A stretch of DNA of 64,000 bases from contig NZ_CP060495.1 of NCBI RefSeq assembly GCF_014334095.1, positions 1,139,001 to 1,203,000 on the forward strand, read 5' to 3'. This document shows positions 29,462-37,395 of the stretch, in pieces. The notes below the pieces were generated by a model that ran no database searches, was not told the DNA's origin, and saw only the letters and a program-made list of their open reading frames with translations. The position numbers and the translations under genes are program-made. The DNA comes from Novosphingopyxis iocasae. Lineage in GTDB: Bacteria > Pseudomonadota > Alphaproteobacteria > Sphingomonadales > Sphingomonadaceae. Within the stretch, counting starts at the first letter, position 1. Every line of letters starts with the position of its first letter.

Positions 29462-30380
29462 GGATTCTCCTGAAACAAAGCGGCCGCTGGCGCTGATCGC
29501 AGGTCCGACGGCGAGCGGCAAGACCGCGCTGTCACTGGCGCTGGCAGCGCACGAGGCGGCAACCGTGATCAACGCCGACAGTGCGCAGGTCTATCGCGAT
29601 CTGCCGATTCTCAGCGCGCAGCCATCCAAGGAGGAGCGCGGCGCGGTGCCGCACCGGCTATTCGGCTATCTGGACGGCACCCAAAGCTGTTCGGCAGCGC
29701 GCTGGGCGGCGGACGCAACGGCGCAGATCGAGGCGGCCTGGCATGCGCAGCGTCTGCCGATCCTGGTCGGCGGCACGGGCCTTTATCTGCGCACCCTGCT
29801 GGACGGTATCGCGCCCATCCCGCCGATCGACCCCGATGTCCGCGAAGAAGTCCGCGCGATGCCGGTGGGTGATGCCTTTGCCGCGCTGGAGCGCGAAGAC
29901 GCCGGGATGGCGGCGCGGCTCAATCCCGGTGACAGCAGCCGGATCGCGCGCGCACTGGAAATCATCCGCTCGACCGGGCGAAGTGCCATCGCTTGGCGCG
30001 CCGAAAAGCATGGTGGCATTGGAGACAGCGTCGCGCTGCGGCCGCTGATCCTGCTGCCCGATCGCGAATGGCTTTACGCGCGCTGCGACCGCCGCTTTGC
30101 CGCGATGATGGAGGGCGGCGCGGTGGCCGAAGTGGAGGCGCTGCTGGCGCGCGGGCTAGACCCGGCGCTGCCGGTGATGCGCGCCATCGGCGTGCCGGAG
30201 ATCGCAGCGATGCTGGGCGGCGTAATCGACCGGGAAGAGGCAGCCGCGCGCGGCCAGCTTGCGACACGCCGATACGCCAAGCGGCAATATACCTGGTTCC
30301 GTAACCAGCCGCCCGAGCACTGGCCGCGCTGGACGGGCGATCCTGCGGAGGCGTTGCAGTTGCTGCTGCGCGCCCCTTGA
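29460..30380 (+). CDS. miaA: tRNA dimethylallyltransferase MiaA
   Basis: MiaA adds a dimethylallyl group to A37 of tRNAs that read UNN codons. The 306-residue protein has the P-loop [14 protein letters not shown], the [11 protein letters not shown] segment, [12 protein letters not shown] and a C-terminal [14 protein letters not shown]. Possible starts are ATG at 29451, 29454 or 29460. I prefer 29460 from the usual distance to the P-loop, but none has a clear ribosome-binding site. All of these lie within or beside the serB start, so its 5' signals sit inside serB. Confidence 0.93.
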   Translation: MDSPETKRPLALIAGPTASGKTALSLALAAHEAATVINADSAQVYRDLPILSAQPSKEERGAVPHRLFGYLDGTQSCSAARWAADATAQIEAAWHAQRLPILVGGTGLYLRTLLDGIAPIPPIDPDVREEVRAMPVGDAFAALEREDAGMAARLNPGDSSRIARALEIIRSTGRSAIAWRAEKHGGIGDSVALRPLILLPDREWLYARCDRRFAAMMEGGAVAEVEALLARGLDPALPVMRAIGVPEIAAMLGGVIDREEAAARGQLATRRYAKRQYTWFRNQPPEHWPRWTGDPAEALQLLLRAP

Positions 30381-30410
30381 ACCTGCCTCGCGCTCCTGCG
30401 ACACGAGGTG

Positions 30411-31400
30411 ATGACCAACCCGATCCTTACCGATGCCGACATCGATCCCTCGGCGATCCATGACAAAACCGTCGCCATCATCGGCTATGGCAATCAGGGA
30501 CGCGCGCAGGCGCTGAACCTTCGCGATAGCGGGGTGAATGTGCTGATCGGTCTGCGCCCCGGATCAGCCAGCGAGCAAGCCGCGCGCGACGACGGGTTCG
30601 CGCCGCTGGCGATGACCGAAGCCGCGGCGCGCGCCGATATCGTCATGCTGCTGGTGCCCGATGAGGTGCAGGCGGACCTGTGGAACGGCGGCCTGGCGGA
30701 TGCAGTGCGAGGGGGGGCGACGATCGGCTTCGCTCACGGCCTTGCCATCCATTACGGGCTGATCGCGCCGCGCGCCGATCTCGACATCATTCTCGTTGCG
30801 CCCAAGGGGCCGGGTAAGGCGCTGCGCGCGGATTTTGAGCGTGGAAGCGGCCTCATTGGCCTTATCGCCGTGGCGCAGGACGCCAGCGGATCGGCACGCG
30901 CGACCGCCTTGGCTTATGCCGGCGCGCTCGGCTGTGGGCGCGCGGGAATCCTGGAATCGAGCTTTCAGGAGGAAACCGAGGCCGATCTGTTCAACGAACA
31001 GGGCGTGCTGTGGGGTGTTATCCCGGAGCTGATCGAGGCCGGATTCGATACATTGGTCGATGCAGGCTTCGCGCCCGAAATCGCCTATTTCGAATGCCTG
31101 ACCGAAGTGAAGCTGCTCGCCGACCTCATCTACGAACGCGGCATCGCCGGAATGCGCGTGGCAATTTCGAACACAGCCGAATTCGGCGCTGCGGAAGGCA
31201 ACGGGCGCATCGTCGGCGATGCTGCACGCGCGGAAATGAAGCGCATCCTCGGCGAAGTGCAGGATGGCAGCTTCGTGAACAAGCTGATGGCCGATGCACG
31301 CGCAGGATATCCGGCGCTGAAAGCCTCACGCCAACGCGCCGCCGCGCATCCAGTGGAAGCGGTGGCGGCGCGCATGCGCGCGCTGCGCGACCAAAACTAG
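30411..31400 (+). CDS. ilvC: Ketol-acid reductoisomerase, class I (divergent)
   Basis: IlvC converts acetolactate or acetohydroxybutyrate to dihydroxy acids in valine, leucine and isoleucine synthesis, using NADPH and magnesium. The 329-residue protein has the Rossmann motif AIIGYGNQGRAQALNLRDSG and the phosphate-binding RPGSAS. Metal and substrate residues are all present: Asp192, Glu196, Glu228, Glu232 and Ser253 in SNTAEFG. The usual GYGSQGHA and HGFNIH motifs read GYGNQGRA and HGLAIH, so it is somewhat unlike the common form. ilvB and ilvN are not adjacent. A GTG three bases upstream is an alternative start. It lies 30 bases after miaA. Confidence 0.87.
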   Translation: MTNPILTDADIDPSAIHDKTVAIIGYGNQGRAQALNLRDSGVNVLIGLRPGSASEQAARDDGFAPLAMTEAAARADIVMLLVPDEVQADLWNGGLADAVRGGATIGFAHGLAIHYGLIAPRADLDIILVAPKGPGKALRADFERGSGLIGLIAVAQDASGSARATALAYAGALGCGRAGILESSFQEETEADLFNEQGVLWGVIPELIEAGFDTLVDAGFAPEIAYFECLTEVKLLADLIYERGIAGMRVAISNTAEFGAAEGNGRIVGDAARAEMKRILGEVQDGSFVNKLMADARAGYPALKASRQRAAAHPVEAVAARMRALRDQN

Positions 31401-31422
31401 AAGGGGGCCCGAAAGCCCCCTT
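31401..31422. terminator. Bidirectional terminator between ilvC and the FKBP gene
   Basis: AAGGGGGC pairs with GCCCCCTT around a short loop directly after the ilvC stop. The flanking sequence is moderately AT-rich on both sides, and the gene on the other strand ends 14 bases away, so it probably serves both. Confidence 0.7.
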
Positions 31423-31435
31423 AATCAAATCAGTC

Positions 31436-32008
31436 TTACTGACCCGCGCCCGGTGCTGGAGCACCGGGGCCTCCGGGAGCGCCGCCGCCCTGCATCATCT
31501 GCTGCATCATCATCTGCTGCTGCATCTGCATGACTTCGGCCTTCGACTTGAAGTCTTCCAGTTCGACATCGAACACGAGATCGCTGTTGGCGGGGATCAC
31601 GACTTCACCGGTCTGCGGATCGCGCTTTTCCTCGGCACCATAGGCCTGATCAGCGGGGATCGTCAGACGGTATTTGCCGCCCTTCTGCATCTGCTGGAGC
31701 CCGGCAGAGAAGCCGGGAATGACGCCGTCGACTTGCAGCGGCGCACGCTCACCGGAATCGAACACCGTGCCGTCCTTCAGCTTGCCGGTATAATTCACCA
31801 ACACGAAATCATCGGCGGCGGGGCTCGGCCCCTCGCCCGCCGTCAGCGTTTCGATGCTCGTCCCGCCGTCGAGCGTCTGACCGCTCAGCGGGCTGGTGCC
31901 GATCCAGACGAACAGGGCGGCCACCGCAACGAGAACGGCGATGCCGATCCAGAACGTGGTAAGCGTACCCTTTGTGACCGGGCGAATCGGAACGGCGGTA
32001 ACGGACAT
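31436..32008 (-). CDS. Membrane-anchored FKBP-type peptidyl-prolyl isomerase
   Basis: The 190-residue protein has a single membrane segment (about 17-37) and an FKBP domain (about 65-155: VLVNYTGKLKDGTVFDSG, VIPGFSAGLQQMQKGGKYRLTIP, YGAEE, IPANSDLVFDVEL). The C-terminus (about 155-190) is unusual: a run of Met and Gln (MQMQQQMMMQQMMQ) followed by a Gly/Pro/Ala-rich end. Active-site aromatic residues of the FKBP fold are largely kept. It probably acts on proteins in the periplasm. The Met/Gln run could be a metal-contact or low-complexity spacer; this is a guess. Confidence 0.9.
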   Translation of the reverse strand: MSVTAVPIRPVTKGTLTTFWIGIAVLVAVAALFVWIGTSPLSGQTLDGGTSIETLTAGEGPSPAADDFVLVNYTGKLKDGTVFDSGERAPLQVDGVIPGFSAGLQQMQKGGKYRLTIPADQAYGAEEKRDPQTGEVVIPANSDLVFDVELEDFKSKAEVMQMQQQMMMQQMMQGGGAPGGPGAPAPGAGQ

Positions 32009-32066
32009 TAGAAATCCTCGTCTGGGATGATCTTCGCCAGCGCGATAGGCCAGCGCGGCGGATATG

Positions 32067-32088
32067 AAAAGGGCGCCCGCAGGCGCCC
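32067..32088 (-). terminator. Intrinsic terminator of rpsU
   Basis: On the minus strand GGGCGCC pairs with GGCGCCC around a four-base loop, followed by TTTT. It sits about 30 bases after the rpsU stop. Confidence 0.8.
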
Positions 32089-32119
32089 GTCTCGAATTTC
32101 TTGTCTTACGCGAAGCCGA

Positions 32120-32320
32120 TCAGCTGTCGCGCTCGGCGCGCTTGCGCTCCATCTTGCGGGCGCGGCGCACGGCAGCAGCCTTTTCGCGAGCGCGCTTTTC
32201 CGAAGGCTTCTCATAGTGGCGGCGCAGCTTCATTTCGCGATACACACCTTCGCGCTGCAGCTTCTTCTTGAGAGCCCGCAGCGCCTGATCGACATTATTA
32301 TCGCGAACGATGATCTGCAT
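32120..32320 (-). CDS. rpsU: 30S ribosomal protein S21
   Basis: S21 is a small basic protein of the 30S platform that contacts the anti-Shine-Dalgarno region. The 66 residues begin [25 protein letters not shown] and end in an arginine-rich helix, all typical. The start at 32320 is preceded by TTTGGAGTGACGG. It is transcribed alone, between its terminator and a long leader that holds a terminator-like hairpin. Confidence 0.97.
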   Translation of the reverse strand: MQIIVRDNNVDQALRALKKKLQREGVYREMKLRRHYEKPSEKRAREKAAAVRRARKMERKRAERDS

Positions 32321-32374
32321 AAAAGTCCGTCACTCCAAATCCGGTTGCTGGCCTGCCCTGGCCCTTTATAAAAC

Positions 32375-32399
32375 AAAAAAGCCGCACCTCGCGGGCGGC
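32375..32399 (-). promoter_or_regulatory. Terminator-like hairpin in the rpsU leader
   Basis: On the minus strand GCCGCCC pairs with GG(T)GCGGC around a GCGA tetraloop, with one bulged base, followed directly by TTTTTTGTTT. It lies inside the leader, about 55 bases before the rpsU start codon and downstream of the predicted promoter. No other minus-strand gene ends here, so it looks like an attenuator, or it releases a short leader RNA. Confidence 0.55.
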
Positions 32400-32423
32400 A
32401 AAATCCTGCGGGCTGTTACAGCC

Positions 32424-32453
32424 TATATAGCAAAAGACAAGCCTTTTTGCCAG
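32424..32453 (-). promoter_or_regulatory. Predicted rpsU promoter
   Basis: On the minus strand CTGGCA and TATATA are separated by 18 bases, which fits a housekeeping promoter. A perfect 13-base inverted repeat (GGCTGTAACAGCC, 32411-32423) follows the -10 element immediately, at the expected transcription start, and could be an operator or a 5' hairpin. Confidence 0.5.
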
Positions 32454-32576
32454 CGGCCAACCGAAATTCCCGGTTCAGGCCGCCACGGCAACGCATGGCA
32501 GCATCACCCGGGCGCTGGCCTCACCCCCGTAATTCCGCTAGCTTGGGCGCCAAAGAGGAACCTTAGGAGAGCAGTC

Positions 32577-33350
32577 ATGGCCACCGCAGTCAACGCCCAA
32601 CGCGAAGCCCCGTCCGATATGAGCGAGGAAGAGTGGGAAGCCCGCCAGCAGCTGGCCGCCTGCTACCGCGTGTTCGACATGATGGGCTGGTCCGAATCGA
32701 TCTACAACCACATCACGGTGAAGGTGCCGGGCGAACAGAATGCCTTCCTCATCAATCCCTTCGGCCTGCTGTTCAGCGAGGTGAAGGCGTCCAACCTCGT
32801 CAAAATCGACATCGACGGCAACAAGCTGGACGATAACCCCTATCCCGTGAACAAGGCCGGCTTCGTCCAGCATGCGATGTTCCACCGGGAGCTGGACTGG
32901 GCCCACGCCATCGCCCACACCCACACCACCGCCACCATGGCGGTGAGCGCGCTGGAAGGCGGGCTGCAGCCGGTCAACTTTTACGCGTGCAACTTCATCG
33001 GCCAGATCGCCTATCATGATTTCGAGGGCGTGACCGTGCGCGAGGAAGAGGGCGTCAGGCTGCGCCAGAACCTCGGTGACAAACGCATCATGATGCTGAA
33101 GAATCATGGCCCCGTCATTCTTGGTCGGACGCTACCGGAAGTGTTCGTCACCCACTGGGCGCTGCAGCGCGCCTGCGAGATTCAGCTGGCGACCCTCTCC
33201 ATGGGCCAGCCGGTGAGCGTGTCCGAAGACGTGGTAAAGGTGCACCAGCGCGATCTGCATCAGACGCAGCTGCCCGGTGGCCCCGGCGCGGCGGATTTCG
33301 CGGCGATGGTGCGCAAGGTGGACAAGATCGACCAGAGCTGGCGCGAATAG
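32577..33350 (+). CDS. Class II aldolase/adducin-family protein
   Basis: The 257-residue protein has the class II aldolase fold with the zinc-binding HTHTT pair (His114, His116), and a later KNHGPVILG segment that holds the third histidine. Members of this subgroup are annotated as sugar-phosphate aldolases or adducin-like proteins and often have no known substrate. The ATG at 32577 follows TAGGAGA at good spacing; the frame continues upstream without support. No sugar kinase or isomerase is adjacent, so a defined sugar pathway cannot be inferred. Confidence 0.88.
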   Translation: MATAVNAQREAPSDMSEEEWEARQQLAACYRVFDMMGWSESIYNHITVKVPGEQNAFLINPFGLLFSEVKASNLVKIDIDGNKLDDNPYPVNKAGFVQHAMFHRELDWAHAIAHTHTTATMAVSALEGGLQPVNFYACNFIGQIAYHDFEGVTVREEEGVRLRQNLGDKRIMMLKNHGPVILGRTLPEVFVTHWALQRACEIQLATLSMGQPVSVSEDVVKVHQRDLHQTQLPGGPGAADFAAMVRKVDKIDQSWRE

Positions 33351-33551
33351 AGCCTGCGTTCCCAGTCGAGAGCTTTCTTACTGAAGCGGTTTCGCTGTCC
33401 TACGGGGGTTCGTTTCCGCTAAACCGAATGTGATGACGATCCACCTGCCCAATTGCCGTCCGCCACGACATGCTCCCGTTTCGCGCCGTGAGGAAAATAG
33501 GGGGGGACGTGTGCGGACCATTGCGACTTTCCAGCCCATGGCCCCTGCTCC

Positions 33552-34124
33552 ATGACGAAGTTCACCGTAAACGATCGCCCGGTCCAGTACCGGATGGATC
33601 CGGATACGCCGCTGCTGTTTGCGCTGCGCGATGCTTCCAATCTCACCGGCACAAAATATGGCTGCGGCGTGGGCGATTGCGGTGCCTGTATGGTGGATAT
33701 CGACGGCGAGGCGATCCGCTCCTGCCTTGTCACCATCGGTGAGGTGGAGGGCCGCTTCGTAACCACCATCGAAGGCCTGTCGCGCGACCGCGGTCATCCG
33801 GTGCAACAGGCTTTTGCCGCCACCGGCGCGGTGCAATGCGGTTTTTGCACACCCGGCATGGTGATGGCCGCCGCAGTGCTGCTACGCAAATCGTCCAATC
33901 CTACGCGAGAGGAGATCGAGACGGCGCTGCCGAACCTGTGCCGCTGCGGCGTCTATCCGCGCCTGGTCGATGCGGTGCAGCGCGCAGGCCGCGTCGCGCG
34001 GCGCGAGGAACGGCTGTCTTCCGCCCCGCCGCCCGGCATCACGCCAGAGGATGCAGCGGACGCCGTGCCCGCCTTGACGTCGCCCGTGCAGCGCCGGGAA
34101 CCGTCAGCCGATACGCCCGGCTAA
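33552..34124 (+). CDS. [2Fe-2S]-binding small subunit of a molybdenum hydroxylase-type enzyme
   Basis: The 190-residue protein has two iron-sulfur domains: a plant-type ferredoxin domain with YGCGVGDCGACMV plus a fourth Cys in RSC, and an all-helical domain with QCGFCTPGMVMAA and LCRCGVYPRL. This is the IorA-like small subunit of the xanthine oxidase family; it moves electrons from a molybdopterin large subunit. A proline-rich C-terminus of about 35 residues is extra. No large subunit gene is next to it. It overlaps the convergent lipoprotein gene by 21 bases. Confidence 0.9.
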   Translation: MTKFTVNDRPVQYRMDPDTPLLFALRDASNLTGTKYGCGVGDCGACMVDIDGEAIRSCLVTIGEVEGRFVTTIEGLSRDRGHPVQQAFAATGAVQCGFCTPGMVMAAAVLLRKSSNPTREEIETALPNLCRCGVYPRLVDAVQRAGRVARREERLSSAPPPGITPEDAADAVPALTSPVQRREPSADTPG

Positions 34125-34631
34125 ACCGGCGATGATTGCGCTTTGCTCTTCAACCGCTTCCGCGACGGGAGCGCGTGCTGCCTTGATCTCCGCCGTTCCT
34201 GCGCCAGCTGACCCCTGACTTTCCTGCGCCAGCCTATCGATGAGCAACTGGTCAATAGTGGCCAAAGCCTCCACGCTGGGTGCCCGGGCCATCTCAAGGC
34301 GTGAGAGGAGGACCTGCGCATATATCCACGGCTCGCTGCTCCGGCTGCGCCCCGCAGCCGCGGAAACGCCGCGGCGCACGTCGGGCAAGGCGGCACGGAA
34401 GGCCGCATTGGCGGAGCGCGCCTGTTCAACAGCGGCATCCAGCGTGCGGCGCTGCTCATCGGAAAGCGGCGTCACCGGGGCAGGCGCGGGTGCAGGCTCA
34501 GACGCCGGGCGCTTGCCCAGATCGGCCGCATCAACCTCGTAAGGACGCGGTAGCAGCGAGGGGAACGATTCCGATCCCTGAACACAGCCGGGCAACAGAA
34601 GCAGCGGGAGGAGGCAGCATAGCCTTTTCAT
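34104..34631 (-). CDS. Hypothetical lipoprotein
   Basis: The 175-residue protein has a lipoprotein signal (MKRLCCLLPLLLLPGC, lipobox Cys16), a Pro/Ala-rich spacer and a mostly helical region from about 60 to 175. I recognise no family. The ATG ending at 34631 begins the signal; the frame extends further without features. It is convergent with the [2Fe-2S] gene and divergent from rplU, so its promoter shares the 185-base region with the rplU leader. Confidence 0.7.
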   Translation of the reverse strand: MKRLCCLLPLLLLPGCVQGSESFPSLLPRPYEVDAADLGKRPASEPAPAPAPVTPLSDEQRRTLDAAVEQARSANAAFRAALPDVRRGVSAAAGRSRSSEPWIYAQVLLSRLEMARAPSVEALATIDQLLIDRLAQESQGSAGAGTAEIKAARAPVAEAVEEQSAIIAGLAGRIG

Positions 34632-34694
34632 CGTCCAGCCTCTATGACGGCCCGACCGCGCCCGCAATAGCGCAGCGCCGAAGCGGGAAAAGCG

Positions 34695-34723
34695 TTGACA
34701 AGCCCGCCCCCTCCCCTTAGCTG
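34695..34723 (+). promoter_or_regulatory. Predicted rplU promoter
   Basis: TTGACA (34695-34700) and TAGCTG (34718-34723) are 17 bases apart on the plus strand. This is a perfect -35 element with a moderate -10. It places the transcript start near 34730, giving a leader of about 90 bases. Confidence 0.6.
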
Positions 34724-34734
34724 ACGCCATTCCA

Positions 34735-34763
34735 GCGCGAGGCCGGTGGCTTCGCGCCTTTTT
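34735..34763 (+). promoter_or_regulatory. Terminator-like hairpin in the rplU leader
   Basis: GCGCGAGGCC pairs with GGCTTCGCGC (ten pairs, one G-U) around a three-base loop, followed by CTTTTT. It lies between the predicted promoter and the rplU start. A second element at 34769-34777 (TCGCGCTGG) is perfectly complementary to 34732-34740, which overlaps the 5' arm, so two mutually exclusive structures can be drawn. Confidence 0.6.
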
Positions 34764-34816
34764 GGTTTTCGCGCTGGGTAACAGATTTATCGAACCCTGA
34801 ATCGAGTGAAAAGCCC

Positions 34817-35296
34817 ATGTTCGCGATCGTGCGCACGGGCGGCAAGCAATATCGCGTAGCCGCCGGAGACAAAATTGCCGTCGAAAAGCTGTCCGGTGAA
34901 GCCGGTGACAGCGTAACGCTGGACGATGTCCTGATGGCCGGCGAAGGTGCCGACCTTAAGGATGTGTCGAAGCTGAGCGTCGGTGCGCGCATCATTGCGC
35001 AGGACAAGACCGACAAGGTCATCGTTTTCAAGAAGCGCCGCCGGCACAATTATCGCCGCAAGCAGGGCCACCGTCAGCAGGTTACCCTGCTGGAGATCCT
35101 GTCGATCGGTGATGAGAAGGCCGCGCCGAAGAAGGCCGCTGCTGCCAAGTCCAGTGACGAAGCCAAGCCCGCCAAGGCCGCTGCCGACAAGGCAACGCCG
35201 AAGAAGGCGACCGCCGAGGGCAAGGGCAAGGCTGAGACCGTGACCAAGCAGGCGCCGTCCGAGAACGCTGCGAAGAACGAAGAAAAGGAAGGCTGA
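34817..35296 (+). CDS. rplU: 50S ribosomal protein L21 with Lys/Ala-rich C-terminal extension
   Basis: L21 binds 23S rRNA in the large subunit. The first 98 residues are the standard protein ([14 protein letters not shown] at the start, [17 protein letters not shown]). Residues 99-159 are an extension rich in Lys, Ala, Glu and Thr, which resembles the tail on trigger factor in this same window but is more acidic overall. The usual length is 101-105 residues. It heads the rplU-rpmA operon, with rpmA four bases downstream. Confidence 0.97.
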   Translation: MFAIVRTGGKQYRVAAGDKIAVEKLSGEAGDSVTLDDVLMAGEGADLKDVSKLSVGARIIAQDKTDKVIVFKKRRRHNYRRKQGHRQQVTLLEILSIGDEKAAPKKAAAAKSSDEAKPAKAAADKATPKKATAEGKGKAETVTKQAPSENAAKNEEKEG

Positions 35297-35299
35297 GCC

Positions 35300-35569
35300 A
35301 TGGCACATAAGAAAGCAGGCGGTTCGTCGCGCAACGGTCGCGACTCAGCAGGTAAGCGTCTTGGCGTGAAGAAGTTCGGCGGCGAGCAGGTCGTCGGCGG
35401 CAACATCATCATGCGCCAGCGCGGCACCAAGATTTATCCGGGCACCAATGTTGGTCTCGGCAAGGATCACACGCTTTTCGCCCTTACCGAGGGCCGAGTC
35501 CGATTCCATGGCGGCAAGCTTGGCCGCAAATATGTGTCGGTAGACATGGCCGCCGAAGCGGCAGAATAA
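35300..35569 (+). CDS. rpmA: 50S ribosomal protein L27
   Basis: L27 reaches toward the peptidyl-transferase centre with its N-terminal tail. The 89 residues ([20 protein letters not shown]..., [16 protein letters not shown]) match the family closely. The N-terminus starts directly at the mature sequence, without the cleavable extension found in Firmicutes. Confidence 0.98.
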   Translation: MAHKKAGGSSRNGRDSAGKRLGVKKFGGEQVVGGNIIMRQRGTKIYPGTNVGLGKDHTLFALTEGRVRFHGGKLGRKYVSVDMAAEAAE

Positions 35570-35640
35570 GCGGACAGTCGTTAAAGGGCTGTCCCGATGG
35601 GATGGCCCGGAGATCTCGGTAAAACGAGATGTCGCAATCG

Positions 35641-35673
35641 GAAGGGAGACGGGCCGCCCCGCCTCCCTTTTTT
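35641..35673 (+). terminator. Intrinsic terminator of rplU-rpmA
   Basis: AAGGGAGACGGG pairs with CCCGCCTCCCTT (one A-C mismatch) and is followed by a T run of six. A smaller hairpin (AGATCTCG with CGAGAT, 35611-35629) precedes it. Confidence 0.88.
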
Positions 35674-35801
35674 GTCGTGTCCGGTGCGCGAAAGTGCCGA
35701 CCCGACAGAAAGATCATCTCCCTTCAAGGACGTCGCCCGCGTTTCCCGAAGCCGTCATATCGCGGCGCTAGGGGGCTCCGGCGGCGGGAGGAGCGAGAGA
35801 C

Positions 35802-36356
35802 ATGTTTGCGATTACCGAAAGGCTTTTGTTGCGGCCCCCATGGCCGGAAGATGCGGCTGCGATTTTCGAGGCGGCCAATGACGAGCGGCTGGTCCGCAAT
35901 CTGGCCCGCCTGCCCTGGCCCTATCGCCCCAACGATGCCGACTTCTATTGCAAGATGGCTGCTGCCGATCCCCTGCCCCATCTGCTGATCTTCGATCGCA
36001 CGATCGAGCGTCCGCGGTTGATCGGCACCTGCGGCCTGGATGAAACGGAAGGCCGGATCGCGCTGGGATACTGGATCCGGCACGATGCCTGGAACAAGGG
36101 CTATGCCACAGAAGCAGGCCGCGCGCTGGTCGCGATGGGCCGCGCGCTCGGCTATCGGCGTCTGACGGCCACCCATTTCGTCGACAACCCGGCCTCGGGC
36201 GCGGTTCTGCGCAAGATCGGCTTTCGGGATACCGGGCGGATCGAGGCACGGTGGAGCGAAGGCCGCCAAAGCCGCGCGCCGGCACGGCACTTCGAATGGC
36301 TGGCAAGCGACGTCGAAGCCGACATGGAATTGGAGAAGCGACCGGAAGCCGCCTGA
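35802..36356 (+). CDS. GNAT-family N-acetyltransferase (RimJ/RimL type)
   Basis: The 184-residue protein shows the acetyl-CoA fold of RimJ/RimL-like enzymes: TERLLLRPPWPEDAAAI at the start, LGYWIRHDAWNKGYATEAGRALV with the CoA-binding loop, and NPASGAVLRKIGFRDTG. Members acetylate ribosomal protein N-termini or small molecules; the place after rpmA is common in Sphingomonadales, but the substrate is not known. Confidence 0.88.
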   Translation: MFAITERLLLRPPWPEDAAAIFEAANDERLVRNLARLPWPYRPNDADFYCKMAAADPLPHLLIFDRTIERPRLIGTCGLDETEGRIALGYWIRHDAWNKGYATEAGRALVAMGRALGYRRLTATHFVDNPASGAVLRKIGFRDTGRIEARWSEGRQSRAPARHFEWLASDVEADMELEKRPEAA

Positions 36357-36362
36357 ATAACG

Positions 36363-37262
36363 TCAGGCTGCGTGCGCGATCTGCTGCGGTTCGTGCTCTT
36401 TGACAGGTTGGGCCGCGGGCGCCGGGCTGGCGGCATCGGCAAACACGGATTCGCCCATGGGAATCAGATCGCGATCATCGATCTGCCAGGGGTGAAAGCC
36501 GGGCTTGAAGAACTTGATCCAGTCACCCAAGGCCGCGCGGCCCAGCCCATTCTTCGCGAAGGCGCAGCGCAGGATGGCAGGCAGCGATTTACGCGCACTC
36601 CAGCCATCCTGACGCAGCAGATGAATCTGACCGCGAATCCGGTTTTTCACGAAGCCGACGGAAATGAGCGCCAGCGCGAGGCAGCGTGTCCAATAGCGCC
36701 GCGCGGGCGACCAGTCCTCGGTCGCCAGCATCCAGGTATCGAAGCAGACGCCCTTATGCTCGATTTCTTCCACCGCGTGCCAGGACCATATCCGGCGCAT
36801 TTCCGGTTCGGCCCGCTCCATCATTGCCTCGTTTTTCAAGGTGGCTGACGAAAGGATCGCCGTCAGATGTTCAAAGCACATGGTGTAGGTTAGCCGGGCG
36901 ATCGCATGCTTGCCGCGCACGGCATCGATCACGTCGTCGACAACGGCTTCGAGTGCGCTGACATCATACCCGCCGGCGATGATCCCGCGGTTGAAGGCGA
37001 CATGCTCACGCCCGTGGAGCGCCTCCTGACGGATAAATTCGCGAATTTCCACACCAAGCTTTTCGCCCGCGCGCCGCTGCCATGGGCGGATACACTCGAT
37101 GAAGAACGCCTCGCCCTTCGGAAAAACTACCGATAGCGAGTTGAAAAATGACGTTGCGACCGGATCACCTCCTAGCCAATGGCGCATCGGTGTCTGGTCC
37201 CGGTCATAGCGAAATGTTCTTCGCTTAATCGTAGGCCAAGCTGCCTCCTGCTCCTTCGTCAT
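36363..37262 (-). CDS. PF10118 predicted metal-dependent hydrolase, copy 1
   Basis: The 299-residue protein matches the PF10118/COG3687 family. Metal-ligand-like motifs are visible: FIRQEALHGREHVAFNR, the Glu-His pair in CFEHLTAI, and WHAVEEIEHKGVCFD. The ExxH and HxxEExEH pattern resembles di-iron carboxylate proteins of the ferritin-like superfamily. It follows the paralogue at 37396-38298 by about 130 bases on the same strand. Function in this family is not established; an oxidative role would fit the motif pattern. Confidence 0.8.
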   Translation of the reverse strand: MTKEQEAAWPTIKRRTFRYDRDQTPMRHWLGGDPVATSFFNSLSVVFPKGEAFFIECIRPWQRRAGEKLGVEIREFIRQEALHGREHVAFNRGIIAGGYDVSALEAVVDDVIDAVRGKHAIARLTYTMCFEHLTAILSSATLKNEAMMERAEPEMRRIWSWHAVEEIEHKGVCFDTWMLATEDWSPARRYWTRCLALALISVGFVKNRIRGQIHLLRQDGWSARKSLPAILRCAFAKNGLGRAALGDWIKFFKPGFHPWQIDDRDLIPMGESVFADAASPAPAAQPVKEHEPQQIAHAA

Positions 37263-37395
37263 AATACGCCCCCCAATCGACAAATGTCTGGGAGCATTAA
37301 ACAATAGCAAGCGTAACACAGGGATAATGGCTGTGGTTAACGCACTGGAAGGTTAGCGCGGATTGATCCGTTTCGGACCGATCCGCGCCTTTACG

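Noticed and set aside
30381-30410. Leader peptide or riboswitch before ilvC
   Set aside because: Only 30 bases separate miaA and ilvC; there is no room for an attenuator or riboswitch.
34732-34777. Classical antiterminator for the rplU leader
   Set aside because: The competing strand lies after the T run, so it would be made only once the terminator had been passed; only a different mechanism could use it.
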